A DNA stretch of 64,000 nt from Paralithodes platypus (taxonomy: Eukaryota; Arthropoda; Malacostraca; Decapoda; Lithodidae). The DNA is taken from NCBI GenBank assembly GCA_032716605.1, contig CM064517.1:27690106-27754105 (forward strand), in the 5' to 3' direction. Below the pieces are notes generated by a model. That model saw nothing but the letters and a program-made list of their open reading frames with translations. It had not been told where the DNA came from and ran no database searches. Positions 1 through 10,446 of this stretch are shown here, piece after piece. The translations under genes and the position numbers were made by a program. Each line of letters begins with the position of its first letter. Within the stretch, counting starts at the first letter, position 1.

Positions 1-100
1 ATTATCATTAGTATTATTGTTATTATTATTATTATTGTTTTAGGCTATAAAGAAAACGATGATACATACAAGTTAAAATATGATACATATAAATATATAT

Positions 101-138
<38 letters not shown>

Positions 139-1050
139 TGAGTTGTGGGGGAGGATAAGGAGGTTAGCCTATGTAAAGGAGGGGAGGACATTGAGGGATA
201 TGGAGACTGATGGGAAGTATAAATCTCATCAACCACCCTATGTAGACACGCGTATACATACATGCATATATAGAAAAACACACACACACACACACACACA
301 CACAATCACATACATAGATACAAAAGAACACGCACACAATCGCATACATAGATACAAAACAACACACACATCACTTAAATAAATACATAAGCACGCGAAC
401 ACAGTCACTTACATAGATAAATAAGCACATGAACAGAATCTTACACGTATACACAAAAACACACACATACAACCACATATACAGTATATACGTATGCACC
501 AAGCACCTCACCCTACCCAACCCACCACAAACCACCACATATACACCATCATAACATAATGTACACCCGCCCAAACACAAATGCGGAGGCCCCCCACACA
601 CACACCCACTTCCCCCCACAAAGAAAGGAAGGAGGAAAGTTACCTTCACTCACAACACACACAACTCTAACTCAATAACTAAAGGGGAAGAGAAAGCAAT
701 CACTCGCATTAGCTATCAAAGGAAGGAGGATAAACGATAGTATTCAACTTAGAAAGGAATTGTGGAGTCAGAGAGTTAATGGGAACAAGTCGGAAGAAAG
801 AGATGGGGAAAGGAAGGAGGAGAGATTGTTACCCAAATGGGTCCTTGAAGACTGCAAGAAAGTTTTCCTTTTTAAGATGAAAGAAAAGTTGGGGGCATTG
901 GCCCGGGGTTGCAAGCCCATGGGTTGTTGATCCGAAACGATGGGATGGATGATTTCTAAAGCGGTATACAAATGAGAATAGGAAGCGGATAGGTGGATAA
1001 CATTACATAGATAACGAAGACGAATGAAGCCGGTTAACATTACCATATTG
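1..1050. other. Low-complexity mosaic; degraded copy of the 11-kb region
   Basis: No gene is seen. The stretch holds an (AT)n run near 100-136, a (CA)n run near 279-304 and CA-rich sequence. From about 480 to 930 the text is colinear with 11055-11725 but shortened and noisy: shared words include CATAACATAATGTACACCCG, CAATCACTCGCATTAGCTAT and GGGTTGCAAGCCCATGGG. It could be a decayed duplication or an assembly artefact. Confidence 0.6.
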
Positions 1051-1094
1051 AAGGGAGGTTTTGAGTGTTTTTCTTGACTCCCTTCTCCCTCAGG
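1044..1094 (+). repeat. Family A element, 5' fragment
   Basis: The words AAGGGAGGTTTTGAG and TTCTTGACTCCCTTCTCCCTC match the left end of family A (compare 18329-18400). The match stops abruptly at about 1094, where unrelated text begins. Confidence 0.5.
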
Positions 1095-1119
1095 TCGTAA
1101 AGGGAAAAAACGTGGGATA

Positions 1120-1345
1120 GAAAACCGACCAATACATAAATAATAAATAAATATATAAACCGACCAATAAATAAATAATAAATAAATATATAAACCGACC
1201 AATAAATAAATAATAAATAAATATATAAACCGACCAATAAATAAATAATAAATAAGGAAAGACATGGGATAGATGGTGGATAGGTGGGGTAAAAGTATAT
1301 AAACCGACCAATAAATAAATAATAAATAAATATATATAGATGGTG
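1120..1345. repeat. AT-rich minisatellite with AACCGACC core
   Basis: A unit of roughly 36 bp, built from AATA/AAATA blocks and the word AAACCGACCAATAAATAAAT, is repeated about five times. It is broken at 1256-1300 by a piece of the 42-bp GGGATAG unit. The same unit forms the array inside the family-A element at 4875-5143. Confidence 0.8.
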
Positions 1346-1346
1346 G

Positions 1347-1487
1347 ATTAATGATGGCGTGGGTGAAGTAATGTGCGGTGGTATCGACTGGAAGACAGGA
1401 ATTTAGGGCCAGTTTTGGGAGCAGAATATTGTTTTTTTTTATGATAAACTGCGGGAGTCACACAAGTTAACCCCTTCTGTACCAGGA
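1347..1487. repeat. Copy of the 5166-5341 segment
   Basis: The text from GATGGCGTGGGTGAAGTAAT to GTTAACCCCTTCTGTACCAG recurs at 5166-5341. An internal block around 5206-5252 is missing here. The right edge stops inside what is, at 5322, the left end of a family-C element. Confidence 0.75.
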
Positions 1488-2692
1488 CATGGGATAGATG
1501 GTGGATAGGTGGGGTAAAGAAGGGAAAGACAAATATAAAAATATGTTTCTACACTACGCACTATTCAAGGCATGGGATAGTACAGCACAGAAGAGCAAAA
1601 ACCAAACACATGGGATAGAAGGTGGATAGGTGGGGTGAAGAAGGGAAAGACATGGGATAGAAGGTGGATAGGTGGGGTAAAGAAGGGAAAGACATGGGAT
1701 AGAAGGTGGATAGGTGGGGTAAGAAGGGAAAGGCATGGGAATGAGTGATAGGTGGGGTGAAAAAGGGAAAGATATGGGATAGAAGGTGGATAGGTGGGGT
1801 GAAAAAGGGAAAGATATGGGATAGAAGGTGGATAGGTGGGGTAAAGAAGGGAAAGACATGGGATAGATGGTGGATAGGTGGGGTAAAGAAGGGAAAGGCA
1901 TGGGATAGAAGGTGGATAGGTGGGGTAAGAAGGGAAAGACATGGGATAGAAGGTGGATAGGTGGGGTGAAGAAGGGAAAGACATGGGATAGAAGGTGGAT
2001 AGTGGTAAGAAGGGAAAGACATGGGATAGAAGGTGGATAGGTGGGGTAAAGAAGGGAAAGACATGGGATAGATGGTGGATAGGTGGGGTAAAGAAGGGAA
2101 AGGCATGGGATAGATGGTGGATAGGTGGGGTAAAGAAGGGAAAGGCATGGGATAGAAGGTGGATAGGTGGGGTGAAGAAGGGAAAACCATGGGATAGAAG
2201 GTGGATAGGTGGGGTGAAAAAGGGAAAGATATGGGATAGAAGGTGGATAGGTGGGGTGAAAAAGGGAAAGACATGGGATAGAAGGTGGAAAGGTGTAAAG
2301 AAATAAGACATGGGTAGATGGATAGGTGGGGTAAAGAAGGGAAAGACATGGGATAGATGGTGGATAGGTGGGGTAAAGAAGGGAAAGACATGGGATAGAA
2401 GGTGGATAGGTGGGGTAAAGAAGGGAAAGACATGGGATAGATGGTGGATATGAAAAGGGAAAGACATGGGATAGAAGGTGGATAGGTGGGGTAAGAAGGG
2501 AAAGGCATGGGATAGAAGGTGGATAGGTGGGGTAAGAAGGGAAAGGCATGGGATAGAAGGTGGATCATGGACGGAGGGAAAGACATTGGGATAGAAGGTG
2601 GATATGGGGTTAAGAAGGGAAAGACCAGGGATAGAAGGTGTCTAGTAAATAATAAAGGCATGGGATAGAAGGTGGATAGGTGGGGTGAAGAC
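1486..2692. repeat. 42-bp minisatellite (GGGATAG/GGTGGATAGG unit)
   Basis: About 27 units of a 42-bp (sometimes 41-bp) repeat with the words CATGGGATAGAAGGTGGATA and GGTGGGGTGAAGAAGGGAAA. One unit at 1486-1530 is split from the rest by a copy of 5640-5720 at about 1538-1607. Because 42 is a multiple of three, long open frames appear on both strands (up to 366 codons on minus); they encode only the repeat and are not genes. Confidence 0.93.
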
Positions 2693-2807
2693 TTCAGATG
2701 AAAAGAACAGTTATCAATAAATTAGAAGTTTGAAATGAAAGTGATGGACGATAATGAAGCAGGCGAAATCGAGGATACCGGTAAGGGGGAAGAACATTAG
2801 AATAAAA

Positions 2808-2872
2808 TCAGACAATAATAGAAGAAATTAGACAATAATAGAAGAAATTAGACAATAATAGAAGAAATTAAA
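2808..2872. repeat. 23-bp direct repeat, three copies
   Basis: The unit AGACAATAATAGAAGAAATT with three linking bases occurs three times in a row. The rest of 2693-3180 is A-rich sequence with nothing recognisable. Confidence 0.8.
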
Positions 2873-3255
2873 CGGAGCCAACATTATATAGAAGAATATT
2901 GATTAAGTTACATCGATGAATCAGGGAAGGAAATTTAAGGGATAAAAATACAGGAAAACAAATGAAGAAAGCTAAATTTACACACACAAAGGTAATCTGG
3001 TCTTGTGGATTCATCACAAGAGAAAAAAGGAAAAGGTAGAAAGTAAAAAAGATAAACTAAAAGCGATTGCATTAGTGTAATGAAGGACTAGAAGAGCGAA
3101 AACACCAAGGTAAAAATGATGATTGAAAAAGAGGCAGGAGAGGAAACGATGTGATCTACTTAAAGGCATTGAGTGAAATTCCTAAAAGCCGAGTGATAGC
3201 TGGGACATGACTTATTATTAGCGCGACCGTCGCGACGTACATATCATACGATGTA

Positions 3256-3334
3256 AGAGATAGAGAGAGAGAGCGAGAGAGAGAGAGAGACAGAGATAGA
3301 AGAGAGAGAGATAGAGAGAAGAGTGAGAGGGAGA

Positions 3335-3376
<42 letters not shown>

Positions 3377-3377
3377 G

Positions 3378-3423
<46 letters not shown>

Positions 3424-3440
3424 ATAGACTGTTTATACAC

Positions 3441-3503
<63 letters not shown>
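3256..3503. repeat. (GA)n microsatellite, compound
   Basis: About 250 bp of GA dinucleotides with scattered GATA, GAGG and C interruptions, split by a short unique segment near 3421-3442. It lies between two blocks (3190-3250 and 3545-3610) that are contiguous in the cleaner copy at 5720-5870. Confidence 0.95.
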
Positions 3504-3505
<2 letters not shown>

Positions 3506-3544
3506 TAACTTGTGTACGTACTTCCCCCGCAGCCTTTCCGACAA

Positions 3545-3890
3545 GGGGGTACCTTCACCTATATAGGAATGAAGTCCACAACAGTCTATAGTAAACATAA
3601 CTTGTAGTAAATCATTTTGGCTCGAACGTCCCTTGATTTTGGCCCTGTCACTCTTTCAACTATGGGGGAGGCACTCGCTATAGGCAGTTATGCCTTTTGC
3701 CTCCCTCAATCACATAGAAAAAAAAAAAAAAAAAAAAAAACGCCTTTAGATCATAAAACAAATAATAAAAAAAAAAAATCAAAAACAAATAAATAATTAA
3801 AATATTAAAAGTATACAAATATGTATGTATGTACGTATGTTATTTTGTATGTATGTATGTACGTATGTTGTATATATACTGTACTCGATG
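3545..3890. repeat. Degraded copy of 5795-5970, with poly-A and (TATG)n
   Basis: The words TATAGGAATGAAGTCCAC and CATAACTTGTAGTAAATC recur at 5811-5863, followed by A-rich sequence and TATGTATGTATGTACG repeats as at 5910-5966. A poly-A run at about 3717-3740 and unmatched sequence interrupt the copy. Confidence 0.7.
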
Positions 3891-4275
3891 AGTACAGTAG
3901 TGTAGATGGAAAGGTAGGTGGGCTAAGTGCAGATAGACAGGTGTACAGTAGTGTAGATGGAAAGGTAGAGAGAAATCCACGAGAGTCGAAGTGCAGATAG
4001 ACAGGTGTACAGTAGTGTCCAGGAGGGTATACACCGCATTTTGAATTTCCTCCCCTAACGTGGGCTAAGTGCAGATAGACAGGTGTACAGTAGTGTAGAT
4101 GGGCTAAGTGCAGATAGACAGGTTATGATGGAAAGGTAGGTGGGCTAGTGCAGATAGACAGGTGTACAGTAGTGTGATGGAAAGGTAGGTGGGCTAAGTG
4201 CAGATAGACAGGTGTACAGTAGTGTTGATGGATAGGTAGGGGGCTAAGTGCAGATAGCAGGTGTACAGTAGTTGA
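3890..4275. repeat. 51-bp minisatellite, degraded copy
   Basis: Seven or so noisy units of the same 51-bp repeat that is clean at 6003-6832 (words GATGGAAAGGTAGGTGGGCT and AAGTGCAGATAGACAGGTGT). Units carry single-base losses and truncations unlike the very uniform right-hand array. Confidence 0.85.
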
Positions 4276-4289
4276 TGGTTAATTGTATG

Positions 4290-4356
4290 TGTGGTGTGTT
4301 GTGGTGGTGTGTGTGTGTGGGGGTGTGTTTTTTTTTTTAGTGTATTGTGTGTGTGT

Positions 4357-4413
<57 letters not shown>
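4290..4413. repeat. (TG)n microsatellite
   Basis: An irregular TG/TGG stretch turns into a clean (TG)n run of about 60 bp at 4354-4413. It occupies the same relative position as the (TG)n tract at 6911-6998. Confidence 0.95.
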
Positions 4414-4415
<2 letters not shown>

Positions 4416-4455
4416 AACGTGGTAGCCATCAGCTTAGGTGAACCATATGATACAG
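4416..4455 (-). repeat. Tail fragment of tRNA-derived SINE
   Basis: GTAGCCATCAGCTTAGGTGA followed by ACCATATGATAC is identical to 7249-7280, the 3' portion of the minus-strand SINE at 7240-7481. No tRNA-like head is present. Confidence 0.6.
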
Positions 4456-4540
4456 TTGGTTGGTTGGTTGGTGGGGGGGGGGGGGGGTCACTTAGTTGAT
4501 TGGGGAGCAGGAGAGGCCATATTTGGTAATGGATAGTGCC

Positions 4541-5158
4541 TTTAGGGGGAGATGTTTGGCTTTTTCTGCCCCCCCCCCCCCCCCCCCCTTCTTCCTCTTG
4601 TTTAGTCCCATCAGTTATCAGATGTTAAGACGTTCGCTCCATTAGTTTGGTGATTTTAAGACATTTCACCCCAATTCTTTGTCAATATTAAGAGCATTCG
4701 TGCCATTTGGGTGTCGATTTGTTCCTGGTGACCGATAGCGAGCCTATAAAACAAGAGGAACCGACCTTCGGCCGGGAATTTTTTCTACCGAAATATGTAC
4801 ACATTTATCCACAAGGGATATTTATCCTTGGGGACGTTTTTTTAAGCTTGATAAGAGGTGTAAGGAGGAAAAAATATATATAAATAAATATATAAACCGA
4901 CCAATAAATAAATAATAAATAAATATATAAACCGACCAATAAATAAATAATAAATAAATATATAAACCGACCAATAAATAAATAATAAATAAATATATAA
5001 ACCGACCAATAAATATATAAACCGACCAATAAATATATAATAAATAAATATATAAACCGACCAATAAATAAATAATAAATAAATATATAAACCGACCAAT
5101 AAATAAATAATATATAAATATATAAACCGACCAATAAATAAAGCCTTACCCCCTTTAA
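4541..5158 (+). mobile_element. Family A TTAA element containing a minisatellite
   Basis: Left end TTTAGGGGGAGATG, right end CCCCCTTTAAG. The interior follows the family order: CTTCCTCTTGTTTAG, AAGACGTTCGCTCCATTAGT, the GATAGCGAGCC core, an inexact CCGACCTTCGGCCGG hairpin, and a TTTTTTCTACCGAAAT arm. No coding capacity is seen. The copy is longer than the usual 330 bp because its right part is replaced by an AACCGACC array. Pure G and C runs at 4476-4487 and 4570-4588 may carry length errors. Confidence 0.8.
4875..5143. repeat. AACCGACC minisatellite inside family A element
   Basis: About eight units of 18-36 bp made of AAATATATAAACCGACCAAT and AAATAAATAATAAAT blocks. Other family-A copies have a short TATATA...GACCAAAAACC segment at this place (for example 26160-26200 and 32250-32335), so the array looks like a local expansion of that segment. 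Confidence 0.85.
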
Positions 5159-5321
5159 GTAGACGTAATGATGGCGTGGGTGAAGTAATGTGCGGTGGTA
5201 TCGACTTGGGTAATACACATACAGTATGTATCCTCATGTACAATCGTAGACAGGAATTTAGGGCCAGTTTTGGGAGCAGAATATTGTTTTTTTTTATGAT
5301 AAACTGCGGGAGTCACACAAG

Positions 5322-5536
5322 TTAACCCCTTCTGTACCAGGGACGTCCTTTTCATCGTATTCTGGCAACTATTAGATGATTATATTAAGCTTAGCCAGGA
5401 CATCTAGCAATGGAGAGGCTACAGACGGTCTCATTTCATCCTTATAGCAACCACAGATCCTTCCTAAGCTGAATACAATCGTCAAATCGTTGCCAGAACG
5501 TGACGAAGAGGACGTCACCGGTACAGAAGGGGTTAA
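5322..5536. mobile_element. Family C palindromic TTAA element
   Basis: 215 bp, starting TTAACCCCTTCTGTACC and ending GGTACAGAAGGGGTTAA, with long imperfect inverted arms: ATTCTGGCAACTATTAGATG on the left answers CAAATCGTTGCCAGAA on the right, and AGGAC answers GATCCTTCCTAAGC. No open frame of note. It looks like a fold-back MITE with TTAA at both ends. The TTAA preference recalls piggyBac-type insertion, but no piggyBac terminal sequence is recognised. Confidence 0.8.
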
Positions 5537-5544
5537 TTATCACC

Positions 5545-5870
5545 ATCTTGTTCAGTCGCTCTAATAAGTCATGTGTCGGCACCAACTATGTTTTGATCCA
5601 TAATTGGTATCAGCAATATCTAAGCTTCATTTCTTCCTATCGAGTGAAATATAAAAACATGTTTCTACACTATTCAACATCTGACCGACATTAATACAGC
5701 ACAGAAGAGCAAACCAAACGTAATGATAGCTGGGACATGACTTATTAGCGCGACCGTACATATCATACGATGTTGAAGTGTTAATGACAGTCAAGGTACC
5801 TTGTACGTATATAGGAATGAAGTCCACGAACAGTCTATAGTAAGCATAACTTGTAGTAAATCTGCCTTAT
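5545..5870. repeat. Dispersed repeat, also at 61794-62020
   Basis: The words GTCGGCACCAACTATGTTTT, AATTGGTATCAGCAATAT and ATGATAGCTGGGACATGACT recur with about one change per ten bases at 61794-62000. Pieces also recur in the left mosaic (1538-1607, 3190-3250, 3545-3610). No coding signal or termini were identified. Confidence 0.7.
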
Positions 5871-6002
5871 ATCTTAAAACAAAATAATAATACAAATAAT
5901 TAAAGTATACAGTATATGTATGTATGTACGTATGTATGTATGTATGTATGTACGTATGTATGTATATACTGTACTCAGGCACATACTTCATAACTGGGGA
6001 TG

Positions 6003-6832
6003 GAGAGATGGAAAGGTAGGTGGGCTAAGTGCAGATAGACAGGTGTACAGTAGTGTAGATGGAAAGGTAGGTGGGCTAAGTGCAGATAGACAGGTGTACC
6101 GTAGTGTAGATGGAAAAAGGTAGTGGGCTAAGTGCAGATAGACAGGTGTACAGTAGTGTAGATGGAAAGGTAGGTGGGCTAAGTGCAGATAGACAGGTGT
6201 ACAGTAGTGTAGATGGAAAGGTAGGTGGGCTAAGTGCAGATAGACAGGTGTACAGTAGTGTTGATGGAAAGGTAGGTGGGCTAAGTGCAGATAGACAGGT
6301 GTACAGTAGTGTAGATGGAAAGGTAGGTGGGCTAAGTGCAGATAGACAGGTGTACAGTAGTGTAGATGGAAAGGTAGGTGGGCTAAGTGCAGATAGACAG
6401 GTGTACAGTAGTGTAGATGGAAAGGTAGGTGGGCTAAGTGCAGATAGACAGGTGTACAGTAGTGTAGATGGAAAGGTAGGTGGGCTAAGTGCAGATAGAC
6501 AGGTGTACAGTAGTGTTGATGGAAAGGTAGGTGGGCTAAGTGCAGATAGACAGGTGTACAGTAGTGTAGATGGAAAGGTAGGTGGGCTAAGTGCAGATAG
6601 ACAGGTGTACAGTAGTGTAGATGGAAAGGTAGGTGGGCTAAGTGCAGATAGACAGGTGTACAGTAGTGTAGATGGAAAGGTAGGTGGGCTAAGTGCAGAT
6701 AGACAGGTGTACAGTAGTGTTGATGGGAAGGTAGGTGGGCTAAGTGCAGATAGACAGGTGTACATTAGTGTAGATGGAAAGGTAGGTGGGCTAAGTGCAG
6801 ATAGACAGGTGTACAGTAGTGTTGATGGGCTA
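6003..6832. repeat. 51-bp minisatellite
   Basis: About 16 nearly identical 51-bp units (words GATGGAAAGGTAGGTGGGCT, AAGTGCAGATAGACAGGTGT, ACAGTAGTGTA). The main variant is TTGATGG in place of TAGATGG, recurring about every fifth unit (near 6260, 6515, 6720), which hints at a higher-order unit of about 250 bp. The 257-codon plus and 229-codon minus frames are repeat artefacts of a unit divisible by three. Confidence 0.95.
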
Positions 6833-6908
6833 CTCTCTCTGTATGGGTGGTCGCGTTCCGTTCATGATTTAAGGGGACGTTAGTTTATTAAGTTATATAT
6901 TATTAATT

Positions 6909-6910
<2 letters not shown>

Positions 6911-6993
<83 letters not shown>

Positions 6994-6998
6994 TGTGT
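6911..6998. repeat. (TG)n microsatellite
   Basis: A clean TG run of about 80 bp, ending in one TTTG interruption. Confidence 0.97.
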
Positions 6999-7239
6999 TA
7001 CTCAGTTACTTGTTCGTCAAGGGGAATCCACGCAATGCGAGCTAAGCTCATTATTATCGCGCCTCCTTAACTGGGAATGTATTGCGTGAAATGCATGTTA
7101 AGTGTTTTATGTACTGTTGGAATGGCTGTGGATGTGTGTGTAGTCTGTATTTTTAGCCAATTGGCGACATCGGAAACGAAAGGCTTAGGGTGGATCTGGA
7201 TGGTACCATTCTCACTATAGACGGTACCGTCTCGCCCGA

Positions 7240-7479
7240 AGGCTTAGGTAGCCATCAGCTTAGGTGAACCATATGATACCCATCTCGCCTTGTACCATTT
7301 TTGCCAACCCCAGATGGGACGTCACAACGTCGTCCACTTATTCCAGGTACCTATTTACAGCTAGGTGAACTGAGGCTAACACATGAAAGGAGACAAGCCC
7401 AATTTGTCTCCGCCCGGCCGGGGATTGAACCCCCGACCCCTCGTGTGTGAGACGAGAGCTCTACCTACTAGGTTACGGG

Positions 7480-7481
<2 letters not shown>
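7240..7481 (-). mobile_element. tRNA-derived SINE
   Basis: Read on the minus strand, the element begins AGCCCGTAACCTAGTAGGTA (A-box-like, 7462-7481) and has the B-box-like GGTTCAATCCC at 7421-7431, as in the internal RNA polymerase III promoter of tRNA genes. A non-tRNA body follows, ending with the tail seen again at 4416-4455. The tRNA-like part cannot form a proper acceptor stem, so it is not a functional tRNA gene. The head abuts a (TG)n tract. Confidence 0.7.
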
Positions 7482-7516
<35 letters not shown>

Positions 7517-7527
7517 GTGTGTGTGTG

Positions 7528-7579
<52 letters not shown>
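7482..7579. repeat. (TG)n microsatellite
   Basis: About 98 bp of TG dinucleotides with two TTTT interruptions. It starts exactly at the head of the minus-strand SINE. Confidence 0.96.
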
Positions 7580-7580
<1 letters not shown>

Positions 7581-7866
7581 AAAATCTCTATGTATGAGAG
7601 TGCATACAAACATGTATTTAAAGCACGTTAGCATATGTGAGCGTGTGACTGCGTGTGTATGTGAGCGTGTATGTTCTTTTTGTATGTAACGTTGTGTATG
7701 CATGTGTGTTCGTGTGTTTTCCTGGCGCGTGTGTATGTGTAAAATGTAAAGAAAAAGAGTTAGATTAAGCAGCAGCCAAACTAGACCCCTCAAATGCCCC
7801 GTGCAGCCCCTGAAATTAGAGTGACCGCACCATCACCGAAAATTACCGGACGCTTATCGGTATCAA

Positions 7867-8180
7867 TTTAGGGGGCTGGTGGTTAGTTTTTGGTCTATTT
7901 ATCTATTCAATTTCATATTTTATAGTAACCTCGCTAGACCTCCATTAAGCTTAAAACAAACACCCTCTAGATAAGTTTGCACATTTTTCGGTAGAAAAAT
8001 TTCCCAGCCAAAGGCCGGTTTCTCGTCGAATTACAGGCTCGCTATTGCTCGCCAGGAAAAATCGACACCTAAATAGCACGAAAGGTCATAAAATCGTCAA
8101 ACTAATGGGCCAAACGTCTTAAAATCTCAAAACTAATGGAATTAAACATGAGGGAGAAAAAGCAACTACCCTCCCCTTAA
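7867..8180 (-). mobile_element. Family A TTAA element
   Basis: Reverse orientation: left edge TTTAGGGGGCTGG, right edge ACCCTCCCCTTAA. The stem words CATTTTTCGGTAGAAAAAT and GGCTCGCTATTGCTCGCC are present, then CGACACCTAAATAGCACGAA and AACATGAGGGAGAAA. It encodes nothing. Confidence 0.82.
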
Positions 8181-8393
8181 GGCGAGGAGAGAGAGAGAGA
8201 GAGGGGACGTAAACACAGCCGCGGTGATGGGAGTGGCAGTTCCCTCTGGCGGCCACCCCACACGAACCATCTCCCCCGAGGCGCCCCAGACGGTCATTTC
8301 TTCCCGGCCACTCACTAATCAACCGGAGTGCCTTGCCAATTTTAATCAATTTTCTTTTATTGTGACCCGCTCATATGTTCCTTGTCTCCGGGC

Positions 8394-8770
8394 CGTTCTG
8401 TACCCCCTTGAGGATTATGGCGCGTTTTAGCAGTGTATTCTGGTTATTACTAGACGAGTTTATTCAGTTTAGGAAGGACGTATGGGAGCTAGAGAGTCGA
8501 GTGAGATACTTTTCACCACTTTGAGAGTCGAGTGAGATACCTTTCACCACTTTGAGAGTCGAGTGAGATACCTTTCACCACTTTGAGAGTCGAGTGAGAT
8601 ACCTTTCACCACTTTGAGAGTCGAGTGAGATACCTTTCACCACTTTGAGAGTCGAGTGAGATACTTTTCACCACTTTGATTCCCAGAAGTCCTTCCTAAG
8701 CTGCACACAATCGTCTAATACTAACCAGACTAATGTGAAGCAATGCGTACTAATATACTGAAAGGGTTCA
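8394..8770. mobile_element. Family C element expanded by an internal 31-bp array
   Basis: The left arm runs from TTCTGTACCCCCTTGAGG through TATTCTGGTTATTACTAGAC. The right arm holds GTCCTTCCTAAGCTG, ACAATCGTCTAATACTAACC and AAAGGGTTCA. Terminal TTAA is lost on both sides. Between the arms sits a 31-bp tandem array (8492-8680). Confidence 0.7.
8492..8680. repeat. 31-bp minisatellite inside family C element
   Basis: Six near-identical units with the words GAGTCGAGTGAGATACCTTT and CACCACTTTGA. The array occupies the centre of the palindrome, the place where unexpanded family-C copies have a short GAGAC/GAGTG spacer. Confidence 0.92.
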
Positions 8771-8784
8771 TCTTAGACTCGTAC

Positions 8785-9172
8785 TTAAGGGAACCCACCT
8801 CGCATGTTTTCTCTTTCTCCCCCTCTCTCTTTGGCTTGTATCCATTCGGCCCCATTTAGCCTACTGTTTTAACACGTTTACCCCCATCCAGGTGTCAATA
8901 TTTTCCTGGTGAGCGGTAGCGAGCCAGCATATCTATATTTTTGTTTTGACATTAAGCTAAATTTGTACATTTTTCGATAGAAAAATGTCTCCGGTGAAGC
9001 CGGATTTCTCCATACAATGTTGGCTCGCTATCGCTCGCCAGGAAGAAATCGACACCTGGATGGGGATAAACATCTTAAAACAGTGTGCTGAATGGGGCCG
9101 ACTGGATACAAGCCAAGGAAAGAGAGAAAATGAGAGAAAGATAAAACAAAAAAAAGCCGGTGGCCCCCTTAA
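8785..9172. mobile_element. Family B fold-back TTAA element
   Basis: 388 bp from TTAAGGGAACCCACCTCG to TGGCCCCCTTAA. It is one long imperfect inverted repeat: GGCTTGTATCCATTCGGCCC, CCATCCAGGTGTC and CTGGTGAGCGGTAGCGAGCC on the left are answered by their complements at 9020-9118. At the centre are a CATTTTTCGATAGAAAAATG hairpin and TCCGGTGAAGCCGGA (8990-9004). A short frame from 8985 is incidental. Confidence 0.85.
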
Positions 9173-9323
9173 TGTAATTATTGGGTTGAGTGTCCCTTAT
9201 CCCCTCGTTGCATGTGTTCTGGCAAGGGGGGGGGGGGGGGTTTGTTTGGGCGTGCAAGATGAAGGACAGAAAAAAGTGAATGGGTAGTTACGGTAAGAGA
9301 GACTGTGAAACTAAAAAGTGGAT

Positions 9324-9380
9324 TGTGATTGATGGTTGTGATTGATGGTTGTGATTGATGGTTGTGATTGATGGTTGTAA
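9324..9380. repeat. 15-bp direct repeat, about four copies
   Basis: The unit GTGATTGATGGTTGT is repeated with small edge variation. Confidence 0.85.
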
Positions 9381-9456
9381 TGAAGAATCGGATGACAACC
9401 AGGGGAGCAAATGTGACCGCAAGTTGTCGTACATCACGCTCCTGGTGGATTAGTCA

Positions 9457-9673
9457 TGAACCCTCTCAGTGTCTTGTGTCGCATTACTTTTCTTATTTCT
9501 AGCAATTATTAGACGATTTTGTTTCAGATTAGGAAGGGTATACGGCAGTCAGAAGGTTGATTGAGACCGTCTTTACCCTTTTAACTCACATAAATCTTTC
9601 CTAAGCTGTATAAACTCGTTTATACTAGCCACAAATGAACGGTCAAACTGCGTTATAATCCTCAAAGGGTTAA
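9457..9673. mobile_element. Family C palindromic element
   Basis: Left end TGAACCCTCTCAGTG, right end AAAGGGTTAA. The arms hold GCAATTATTAGACGATTTTG on the left and AACTCGTTTATACTAGCC on the right, with the usual AGGAAGG and CTTTCCTAAGC partners. The left TTAA has become TGAA. Confidence 0.7.
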
Positions 9674-9731
9674 GCAACATAAATGCATTTCGTAGGATTA
9701 CAAAGCCATATAAAAAGTGGTGTTGTTTTGT

Positions 9732-9734
<3 letters not shown>

Positions 9735-9781
<47 letters not shown>

Positions 9782-9911
9782 CTATATTGTGTGCATATAC
9801 AATCACAATACAACTAACATTATCAATCAATTAAAGAGAAGAACTATATGAAGCCTGGACCATAAATACATATATAAACAAACAAGTTAACCAGTATATA
9901 ATGTAATCAGC

Positions 9912-9984
<73 letters not shown>
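9735..9984. repeat. (TG)n and (GA)n microsatellites
   Basis: A (TG)n run at 9738-9779 and a (GA)n run at 9916-9984, separated by about 135 bp of unremarkable AT-rich sequence. Confidence 0.95.
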
Positions 9985-9987
<3 letters not shown>

Positions 9988-10077
9988 TAGAGAGAGAAAG
10001 TAGAAAGTAGAGAGACAGCGTAACAGCAAGAGCAGGAAAGAGAGCATTTAGTAGTACATTTTCATATGCAAATTCCA

Positions 10078-10425
10078 GTGAGCAACCCTCCTACCCCCCC
10101 TCCTCTCCTCCTACCCCTCCCCTCTGTCATACCCCCCCCCCATCTCCTCTTACCTAGCTCTCCTACACCTCCCCTCTCGTCCTACCCCCCCCCTCTCTCT
10201 ACTTTCCTACGACCCCTCCCTCTCGTCTATCTCTCCTCTTACCTCCTCTCCTCCTACCCCTCCTATGTCCTACCCCCTCTCCTCCTACCCCTCCCCTTCT
10301 CCTTCTACCCCTCCCCTCTCGTCCTACCCCCACCCCTCCTCTTACCTCCACTCCTCCTACCCTCCCCTCTCGTCCTACCCCCCCCTTCCCCTCCCCCCTC
10401 CTCCTCCTCCCTAGCCCCCCTGAAG
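10078..10425. repeat. Polypyrimidine tract of CCTCTCCTCCTACCCC type
   Basis: About 350 bp that is almost wholly C and T on the plus strand, built from irregular CTCCTACCCCTCC-like words. The 152-codon plus-strand frame is proline/leucine-rich low complexity, not a gene. Confidence 0.9.
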
Positions 10426-10446
10426 AGAGTAGGAGCGGTCGGCCAC

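Noticed and set aside
1554..2661. Proline/serine-rich minus-strand frames of about 300-366 codons
   Set aside because: Three overlapping frames are open over the same 42-bp minisatellite, which marks a repeat artefact.
4476..4588. Pure poly-G and poly-C runs as quadruplex or regulatory signals
   Set aside because: Isolated homopolymers in low-complexity DNA are prone to length error, and no supporting pattern was seen.
8985..9287. A 100-codon frame, with a related frame at 18816, repeated between loci like a conserved small protein
   Set aside because: Both are read-throughs of one arm of the family-B fold-back element; the similarity is that of the DNA repeat.
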